From the NCBI GenBank assembly GCA_937894955.1, contig CALAXO010000161.1:1-19522 (forward strand): a stretch of 19,522 bases of DNA, given 5' to 3'. The stretch comes from an uncultured Clostridia bacterium (lineage in GTDB: Bacteria; Bacillota; Clostridia; Christensenellales; CAG-138). Shown in pieces: positions 14,336 through 19,522 of this stretch. The notes below the pieces were generated by a model. It did no database searches. It was not told the origin of the DNA and was given only the letters and a program-made list of their open reading frames with translations. Position 1 is the stretch's first letter. Each line of letters begins with the position of its first letter. The translations under genes and the position numbers were made by a program.

Positions 14336-14503
14336 GCTCATATTAATTTTGTGTTAAGCCGAAACAAGCTTAAACAGACCTGAACGCGGGATATCCGTCC
14401 TCGATCTTTCATGCGAAGGCTGAAAGTTTAATATGAGCTTTTCGGAATGTATGCTGATTTGATTATTCAGCATGTCCCTGAAATAATACGTCTGTTTTTC
14501 AGG
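14336..14503 (+). ncRNA. Multi-helix RNA candidate between clpP and clpX
   Basis: Five perfect helices can be drawn in 168 bases. P1 is GCTCATATTAA (14336-14346) with 14428-14438, 11 bp, closing an 81-nt interior. Inside it are P2 (TTAAGC 14354-14359 / GCTTAA 14368-14373) and P3 (CTTTCA 14406-14411 / TGAAAG 14421-14426), forming a multibranch junction. Downstream are P4 (ATGCTGA 14451-14457 / TCAGCAT 14467-14473) and P5 (CCTGAAA 14477-14483 / TTTCAGG 14497-14503), the last just before the clpX ribosome site. I know no named RNA of this shape here. It may be a clpX leader element or a processing site in a tig-clpP-clpX mRNA. Confidence 0.45.
14459..14487 (+). promoter_or_regulatory. Candidate clpX promoter
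   Basis: TTGATT (14459-14464) and AATAAT (14482-14487) are 17 bases apart, which would give a leader of about 35 nt. It overlaps helices P4 and P5 of the structured region, so either the DNA or the RNA reading may be the relevant one. Confidence 0.45.
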
Positions 14504-14529
14504 CGTTTCATAGGAGAATATTAACCAGA

Positions 14530-15792
14530 ATGGCAAAACACAGTGACAACGATACAATCAAATGCTCTTTTTGCGGGAAAAGCCGCGATGAGGTAGATCG
14601 TATCCTTGCCGGCCCGGGCGTTTACATTTGCAACGAATGCATTCAGCTCTGCCGGGAAATTCTTGAAGAGGAGCCCGCCCTTGCCGACACGGATGCGGCG
14701 GAGGCTCCGCACGAACTGCCGAAACCTGTTGACATCGTAAAAACTCTCAACGACTACGTTATCGGCCAGGATCATGCAAAGCGCGCACTTGCAGTTGCGG
14801 TATATAACCACTACAAACGCATTTATGCCAAGGAAACAAAGACGGATGCCGAACTCGGCAAGAGCAATATTGTCATGCTCGGACCGACCGGCTGCGGCAA
14901 AACCCTGCTTGCGGAAACGCTTGCAAAGGTGCTTGACGTTCCGTTTGCCGTTGCGGATGCAACCGCGCTTACGGAAGCGGGTTATGTCGGCGAGGATGTT
15001 GAAAACATTCTTCTCAAGCTGCTTCAAGCCTGCGACTATGATGTTGCGCGCGCACAAAAAGGCATTATATATATCGATGAAATCGATAAAATTGCCCGCA
15101 AGAGCGAAAACCCGTCCATTACGCGTGATGTATCCGGCGAGGGCGTTCAGCAGGCTTTGCTGAAAATTCTTGAAGGCACCGTCGCCTCCGTCCCCCCGCA
15201 AGGCGGAAGGAAGCACCCGCATCAGGAGTTCATTCAGATAGACACAACAAATATCCTGTTCATCTGCGGCGGCGCATTTGCGGGAATTGAAAACATTATT
15301 CAGAAACGCACGGGCAAAAAGAACATGGGTTTCGGTGCGGACATTCATTCCAATATCAAAAAAGATATCGGAGAAACCCTTAAAGATATTCTGCCCGAGG
15401 ATCTGCTTAAGTTCGGCCTCATTCCCGAATTCATCGGCAGAGTTCCCATAATTGTGACGCTTGAACAACTCACCGAGGAAGCGATGGTAAGTATCCTTAC
15501 CCAGCCGAAAAATGCGCTTGTAAAGCAATACATGCGCCTTTTCGAAATGGATAATGTTGAGCTTGAATTCGACGAAGCTGCACTTAAGGAAATTGCACAC
15601 CTTACCATCCTCCGCAACACGGGCGCAAGAGGACTGCGTGCAATTCTTGAAGACATCATGCTCCCCGTAATGTATGAGATTCCTTCCCGTGAGGACGTTG
15701 CAAAAGTCATAATCACCAAGGATGCCGTTCTTAAGCGTTCCGAACCGATTCTTGTGCTCAAGCCCTCAGAATCGGAAGGAAAAACGGCATAG
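14530..15792 (+). CDS. clpX: ATP-dependent Clp protease ATP-binding subunit ClpX
   Basis: AAA+ unfoldase that recognises substrates and threads them into ClpP. The 420 residues match the family. The N-terminal zinc-binding domain has Cys12, Cys15, Cys34 and Cys37 (CSFC...CNEC). Walker A is GPTGCGKT (118-125), the pore loop lies in GYVGEDV, Walker B is IIYIDEID, and the sensor region follows in RDVSGEGVQQALLKILEG. The ClpP-binding loop reads KNMGFGA, with MGF where many ClpX have IGF. The C-terminal GARGLRAILEDIMLPVMYEIPS is standard. The ATG is fixed by the MAKHSDNDTIKCSFCGK start; the nearest AGGAG is 13 bases away, longer than usual. Confidence 0.98.
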   Translation: MAKHSDNDTIKCSFCGKSRDEVDRILAGPGVYICNECIQLCREILEEEPALADTDAAEAPHELPKPVDIVKTLNDYVIGQDHAKRALAVAVYNHYKRIYAKETKTDAELGKSNIVMLGPTGCGKTLLAETLAKVLDVPFAVADATALTEAGYVGEDVENILLKLLQACDYDVARAQKGIIYIDEIDKIARKSENPSITRDVSGEGVQQALLKILEGTVASVPPQGGRKHPHQEFIQIDTTNILFICGGAFAGIENIIQKRTGKKNMGFGADIHSNIKKDIGETLKDILPEDLLKFGLIPEFIGRVPIIVTLEQLTEEAMVSILTQPKNALVKQYMRLFEMDNVELEFDEAALKEIAHLTILRNTGARGLRAILEDIMLPVMYEIPSREDVAKVIITKDAVLKRSEPILVLKPSESEGKTA

Positions 15793-15832
15793 TGAAAACA
15801 AACCGTCACAAAAGCAAATATTGAAATTCATC

Positions 15833-15857
15833 GGCGGCGGGCAACTGCCGCCTTTGG
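15833..15857 (+). terminator. Candidate weak terminator of clpX
   Basis: GGCGGC (15833-15838) pairs with GCCGCC (15847-15852) around 8 nt, followed by only TTTGGTT. It lies 41 bases after the clpX stop. The GC stem is good and the U-tract poor, so partial read-through into the next gene is likely. Confidence 0.45.
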
Positions 15858-15897
15858 TTAATTGACCGCTCACTAATTGCTTCAGGAGGAATTGTAT

Positions 15898-16656
15898 ATG
15901 AAAATTGTCCGCGTTCGCTTAAAACCCGAAACCGAAACCTTTTACGGCGTGCTTGACGGACTGAGCATAAAAAGGCTTTCAGCCGAACCTTATGACGGGC
16001 TGCACTTTACCGGGGACGAATATGCTGCCGACAGCGTTATTTTCGATGTACCGTGCGAACCTTCAAAAATCGTTGCCGTCGGAAAGAATTATCGCGCCCA
16101 TGCGGATGAAATGGGCGAAGGTTTTCCCTCCGAACCGCTGCTGTTTTTGAAGCCGTCCACAAGCGTCATTGCCTGCGGAGAAGATGTCATTTACCCCGAA
16201 ATCAGCCATAGGCTCGATTACGAAGGCGAGCTTGCAGTTGTCATCGGCAAACGGGCACATAACGTTCAAAAAGGCACTTCAGCCGAGTACATTTTCGGTT
16301 ATACCTGCCTTAACGATGTTACTGCACGCGACATTCAAAAGTCCGATCCGCAATGGACACGCGGCAAGGGCTTTGATACTTTCTGCCCAACAGGGCCGTA
16401 TATCGAAACGGAGTTCAACCCCGAAACTGCGGAGATAACAACGCTGCTCAACGGCAAAATCGTTCAGCATTCACCCGTTTCCGCCATGATGCACGGTATC
16501 GACAAGCTGATTTGCTACATCACTCAATGCATGACGCTGCTGCCCGGCGATATTATTGCAACGGGTACGCCTTCGGGCATCGGCCCCATGCAGCGCGGCG
16601 ATACGGTTGAGGTTCGCATTACCGGACTCGGCACACTCCGCAACACTGTTCGCTGA
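15898..16656 (+). CDS. Fumarylacetoacetate hydrolase family protein
   Basis: A metal-dependent enzyme of the FAH fold, 252 residues. The family includes acylpyruvate hydrolases, oxaloacetate decarboxylases/tautomerases and isomerases of aromatic meta-cleavage pathways; the substrate is not decidable here. Features are KIVAVGKNYRAHADEMG (57-73), the substrate-loop FLKPSTSV, the metal ligands in DYEGELAVVIGK (Glu109, Glu111) with Asp140 in YTCLNDVTARD, then GKGFDTFCPTGPYI and GDIIATGTPSGIGP. The ATG at 15898 has AGGAGGA about seven bases upstream; the frame runs slightly further to a TTG at 15877, which is not needed. No aromatic-degradation genes are nearby, so a housekeeping oxaloacetate-related role is more likely (inference). 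Confidence 0.92.
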   Translation: MKIVRVRLKPETETFYGVLDGLSIKRLSAEPYDGLHFTGDEYAADSVIFDVPCEPSKIVAVGKNYRAHADEMGEGFPSEPLLFLKPSTSVIACGEDVIYPEISHRLDYEGELAVVIGKRAHNVQKGTSAEYIFGYTCLNDVTARDIQKSDPQWTRGKGFDTFCPTGPYIETEFNPETAEITTLLNGKIVQHSPVSAMMHGIDKLICYITQCMTLLPGDIIATGTPSGIGPMQRGDTVEVRITGLGTLRNTVR

Positions 16657-16719
16657 ACATGCCTGCATTACGGGCACATGTTTCAAGCGCATAATATGCA
16701 TTATAAAAGATTTGACTTT

Positions 16720-16747
16720 CGGAACCGTTCGTGACCAAGCGGTTCCG
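16720..16747 (+). terminator. Perfect 8-bp hairpin just before the rqcH ribosome site
   Basis: CGGAACCG (16720-16727) pairs with CGGTTCCG (16740-16747) around a 12-nt loop. The sequence after it (TAAATAAAAGG) is A-rich and holds the rqcH ribosome site. It could end the upstream transcript weakly or modulate rqcH translation. No clear rqcH promoter was found. Confidence 0.4.
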
Positions 16748-16764
16748 TAAATAAAAGGTAAAAA

Positions 16765-18531
16765 ATGGATGGACTCACTCTCGCCCGCTCCGTGGCGGAA
16801 ATTCAATGCCTTGCCGGCGGAAAAGTTGAAAAGATTCAGCAGCCCGAAAAGGATGAGCTGCTTTTTGTTGTTCATTCCGACGGAAAAAACGAAAGGCTGC
16901 TTATCTCCGCTTCACCGGAAAATTGCCGCGTTCAACTGACGGAAGCAAGACCCGCCTCGCCTGTTGATGCACCGATTTTCCTGATGCTTCTGCGCAAATA
17001 CCTGCTTAATGCAAGGATTAATTCGATTCGCCAGCCGAATTCGGACAGGGTCGTTGTTATCGAATTCGAAGCTTTGAACGAGCTGCGTGACTGCACTCGT
17101 TTCTTTCTGCATTGCGAGATTATGGGCAAGCACTCAAACATCATACTTGTTGACGGAAACGGGCGTATTGTGGATGCTGTGCGCCGCGTTTCGCCGTCGA
17201 TGAGCAGTGTGCGCCTTATTCTGCCGAAACTTGAGTATTCCGCGCCCCCCGCACAGGACAAGCTTGACCCCGCAAAGGCTGCGGCGGAGGATTTTTTGAA
17301 CGTGCTTTCGGATGCGCCGCGCCCCGATAAGGCACTTTCCGCTGCATTTTTCGGACTTTCGCCGTCAATCGCGACACTGCTGTTTGACAGATGCGCCGCC
17401 GAAGCAAAATCGCGCCCCGTTCATTCGGATGCAATCGAAACCGTTTCCGATTGCCTTGCAGGTTTTTACCGTGACCTTCTTAATGCGCGAACCGTGCCCT
17501 GCATTGCATTGCTTCCGAGCGGCGGGCGGATTCTGCTGCCGTTCCGCCCCTTCGGGCTTGACTGCCGCGAGTTTTCGACACTCGGAGCAGCGGCGGACGA
17601 ATTCTATCGCTCCCGCGCCGAAAACGAAAGCATTAAGCGGCGAACGGCGGCCGTTGAACGAGTCATTTCCAATGCTGTCCAGCGGCTTGAACGCAAGATC
17701 GAGAAATTTAACCTTGCAATATGCGACGAAGCGGAACTTGAGAAACTTCGGCATTTCGGTGAATTGCTGACGGCAAACCTTCACGCGCTTCCGCCGCGCG
17801 CCGAAAATGCAAAGGTGCTTGACTATTATCGTGATCCTCCGGAATACATCGTCATTCCGCTTGATAACTCCGTCTCGCCTGCGGACAATGCACAAAAGTA
17901 TTACAAGCAATACCGCAAAGGCAAGGTTGCACGCGAAACAGCCGTTGTTCAGCGCGAAACAGCCGTGGCCGAACTGAGCTATCTCCGCGGGCTGCACTGC
18001 GATCTTTCAAACTGCGCATCCGAATCCGATTTGAACGAAATTCGACAGGAACTTGTTGAGCAGGGTCTTATACGCGACAGCTCCCGCCGTAAAGCGGAAC
18101 GCGGCAAACCGAATAAAAACGGAAAAGGAGCAAAAGGGTCCAAGCTCCCCCCGTCACGCCCGCATAAGTACCTTTCCTCCGACGGCATCGAAATCTTTGT
18201 CGGCAAGAATAATACTCAGAACGATAGGCTCACGTTCAAACAATCCGCGCCCGAGGACACATGGCTGCACACCAAGGACATTCACGGTTCGCATGTGATC
18301 ATCCGTTTCGCAGACGAAATACCTCCGAAAACCCTCGAAGAAGCGGCTGCGCTTGCCGCTTACCACTCGCAGGCACGCGGTTCATCCGCCGTTCCGGTGG
18401 ATTACACCAAGCGCAGGTATGTCAAAAAACCGAGCGGTGCAAAACCCGGTTCGGTTATCTATACAAATCAGCGCACGTTGATAATCACGCCCGATGAGGA
18501 CATGATAAACTCGATTAAAAAGCTGAATTGA
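16765..18531 (+). CDS. rqcH: RqcH / NFACT-family ribosome quality control factor
   Basis: Bacterial Rqc2 homologue that binds obstructed 50S-peptidyl-tRNA complexes and drives C-terminal alanine tailing, marking stalled chains for proteases including ClpXP. The 588 residues show the full NFACT layout. NFACT-N begins MDGLTLARSVAEIQ and contains the conserved Asp-Arg in QPNSDRVVVIEF (Asp94, Arg95) and EIMGKHSNIILVDGNGRI. A charged helical middle follows (about 285-410). A basic linker (KRKAERGKPNKNGKGAKG-like, near 440-455) precedes NFACT-R, with SSDGIEIFVGKNNTQND and TWLHTKDIHGSHVIIR. The start at 16765 has AAAGG about six bases upstream. It was formerly annotated as a fibronectin-binding protein, FbpA. 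It converges with gpr. Confidence 0.95.
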   Translation: MDGLTLARSVAEIQCLAGGKVEKIQQPEKDELLFVVHSDGKNERLLISASPENCRVQLTEARPASPVDAPIFLMLLRKYLLNARINSIRQPNSDRVVVIEFEALNELRDCTRFFLHCEIMGKHSNIILVDGNGRIVDAVRRVSPSMSSVRLILPKLEYSAPPAQDKLDPAKAAAEDFLNVLSDAPRPDKALSAAFFGLSPSIATLLFDRCAAEAKSRPVHSDAIETVSDCLAGFYRDLLNARTVPCIALLPSGGRILLPFRPFGLDCREFSTLGAAADEFYRSRAENESIKRRTAAVERVISNAVQRLERKIEKFNLAICDEAELEKLRHFGELLTANLHALPPRAENAKVLDYYRDPPEYIVIPLDNSVSPADNAQKYYKQYRKGKVARETAVVQRETAVAELSYLRGLHCDLSNCASESDLNEIRQELVEQGLIRDSSRRKAERGKPNKNGKGAKGSKLPPSRPHKYLSSDGIEIFVGKNNTQNDRLTFKQSAPEDTWLHTKDIHGSHVIIRFADEIPPKTLEEAAALAAYHSQARGSSAVPVDYTKRRYVKKPSGAKPGSVIYTNQRTLIITPDEDMINSIKKLN

Positions 18532-18536
18532 CGAAC

Positions 18537-18588
18537 GTCGGCTGAATCGGTGCAGTGTCGGCCTGACGCTGCACCCGCCGACAATTTT
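18537..18588. terminator. Bidirectional terminator between rqcH and gpr
   Basis: GTCGGC (18537-18542) pairs with GCCGAC (18577-18582), and inside it GGTGCAGTG (18549-18557) pairs with CGCTGCACC (18567-18575) with one G-U. On the plus strand AATTTTAA follows. On the minus strand the hairpin lies seven bases after the gpr stop. Placed between convergent genes, it probably ends both. Confidence 0.75.
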
Positions 18589-18594
18589 AATCAG

Positions 18595-19521
18595 TTACGC
18601 AAGCATATTCCGCACCTGCTCGAGATTGTTCCCGAACAGTGCGGAATTTATTGCATTTGCAATTATTCCCGCCATATCCTCAACGATAACGTCGATATCC
18701 TTCGGCGTAACAATGAAATCGCCCATATGTTTTGCAATGACCTGCTCCGCAAGCTCTCTGAGCCTTTCCTCATCGCCGTGAAGCCCCGTTTCGTCCGCAA
18801 TGAGACTTATTGTATCCTGTGAAATCGTACTCGCATAAACAACGAGAGGAACACCGACGGCAATAACCGGAACACCGAGGTTTGCGCGGCTCAAATCCGC
18901 TCTTGTGTTGCCGACCCCGGAACCCGGACTTATGCCTGAATCCGAAAGCTGTATGGTTGTGCTTATTCGCGCCGCGCGCCTTGAGGCAAGCGCATCAACG
19001 GCAATGATCAGATCCGGCTTCACCTTGTTCGCAACACCGAACACAATATCCATCGTTTCAACGCCCGTCACACCCAACACGCCCGGGGCTATTGCGCACA
19101 CACTCGGAATATCAAAATCGAATGCTTCCGGCATATGCTCCTTGATATGCCTTGTTACAAAAACCCGCTCTGCAACACGCGGGCCGAGGGAATCAGGCGT
19201 CACTCCGCGATTGCCGAGGCCGACAACAAGCACAGTTCCGCTTTTAAGCCTTGTTTCCGGCAGCGGGATTAACTCTGCAAGCTCGCGCCGCAGGCATTGC
19301 GACACATGCGCAAACAAATCAAGCGGACGCTGCGTCAGAGCCTCCGCATCAAGCGTAATGTATTTGCCCTGCGCTTTGCCGAGTTTCTGCGCCGCAATAT
19401 CGCTGAATATCTCAATGCGCTTAATCTTAATTTCTCCGTCACTCGTCTCCTCTTCGCGAATGCCTTCAATATCCGGGTTAAGTTCCCGCATTTCCGCTGC
19501 AAGATCTGTATATATTCCCAT
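18595..19521 (-). CDS. gpr: Spore germination protease GPR (SASP endopeptidase)
   Basis: Degrades small acid-soluble spore proteins during germination; made in the forespore as a zymogen that removes its own N-terminal propeptide. The 308 residues include GTVLVVGLGNRGVTPDSLGPRV with the conserved Asp110, APGVLGVTGVETMDIV, AVDALASRRAARISTTIQL with Asp176, and SPGSGVGNTR. The two Asp residues correspond to those required in Bacillus GPR. The ATG at 19519-19521 is one base from the window edge, so an earlier start cannot be excluded. As read, MGIYTDLAAE leaves almost no propeptide before the TDLA motif near which Bacillus GPR is processed. Convergent with rqcH; its promoter is outside the window. 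Confidence 0.95.
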   Translation of the reverse strand: MGIYTDLAAEMRELNPDIEGIREEETSDGEIKIKRIEIFSDIAAQKLGKAQGKYITLDAEALTQRPLDLFAHVSQCLRRELAELIPLPETRLKSGTVLVVGLGNRGVTPDSLGPRVAERVFVTRHIKEHMPEAFDFDIPSVCAIAPGVLGVTGVETMDIVFGVANKVKPDLIIAVDALASRRAARISTTIQLSDSGISPGSGVGNTRADLSRANLGVPVIAVGVPLVVYASTISQDTISLIADETGLHGDEERLRELAEQVIAKHMGDFIVTPKDIDVIVEDMAGIIANAINSALFGNNLEQVRNMLA

Positions 19522-19522
19522 T

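Noticed and set aside
14521..15600. 359-codon frame antisense to clpX
   Set aside because: A shadow of clpX with no recognisable domain, covered by a clearly conserved gene.
1..19522. Search for CRISPR arrays, tRNA, rRNA, insertion sequences and phage genes
   Set aside because: By eye there is no regular repeat-spacer array, no cloverleaf or rRNA motif, and no transposase, integrase or phage structural protein.

Overview
The window reads as chromosome of an endospore-forming Firmicute of the class Clostridia (inference). It carries a GerA/GerB/GerC germinant-receptor operon, a PdaB-type polysaccharide deacetylase and the spore protease GPR, next to housekeeping genes with Firmicutes-style GGAGG ribosome sites. 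I see no insertion sequence, prophage, tRNA, rRNA or CRISPR array.

Left half, nearly all on the minus strand (right to left as transcribed): gerA, a 41-codon ORF, gerB, gerC and a 51-codon two-helix membrane ORF form one operon closed by a hairpin near 6030-6049. Then come mscL (with a C-terminal zinc ribbon), a SEC-C zinc-motif protein, lplA, an unrecognised acidic protein (3117-3566), uvrC, and a Cof-type HAD hydrolase that runs off the left edge and overlaps the uvrC end. uvrC has a near-consensus sigma-A promoter whose -10 box lies 6 nt before the ATG, which predicts a leaderless mRNA.

Right half, mostly plus strand: pdaB diverges from the ger operon and has a sigma-G-like promoter. After a strong terminator comes the conserved order tig - clpP - clpX (trigger factor chaperone and the ClpXP protease). 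tig has tandem sigma-A promoters and a structured leader of about 210 nt. The 233-nt clpP-clpX gap holds five perfect helices, including an 11-bp closing pair, plus a candidate clpX promoter. A fumarylacetoacetate-hydrolase-family enzyme and rqcH (ribosome-associated quality control) follow. rqcH converges on gpr (minus strand, start codon at the right edge) across a shared terminator.

Functional themes are protein quality control on the right (Tig, ClpXP, RqcH) and spore formation and germination (Ger receptor, PdaB, GPR). The least ordinary parts are the two small ORFs in the ger operon, which lie outside the usual A-B-C set, and the structured RNA regions around clpP and clpX.
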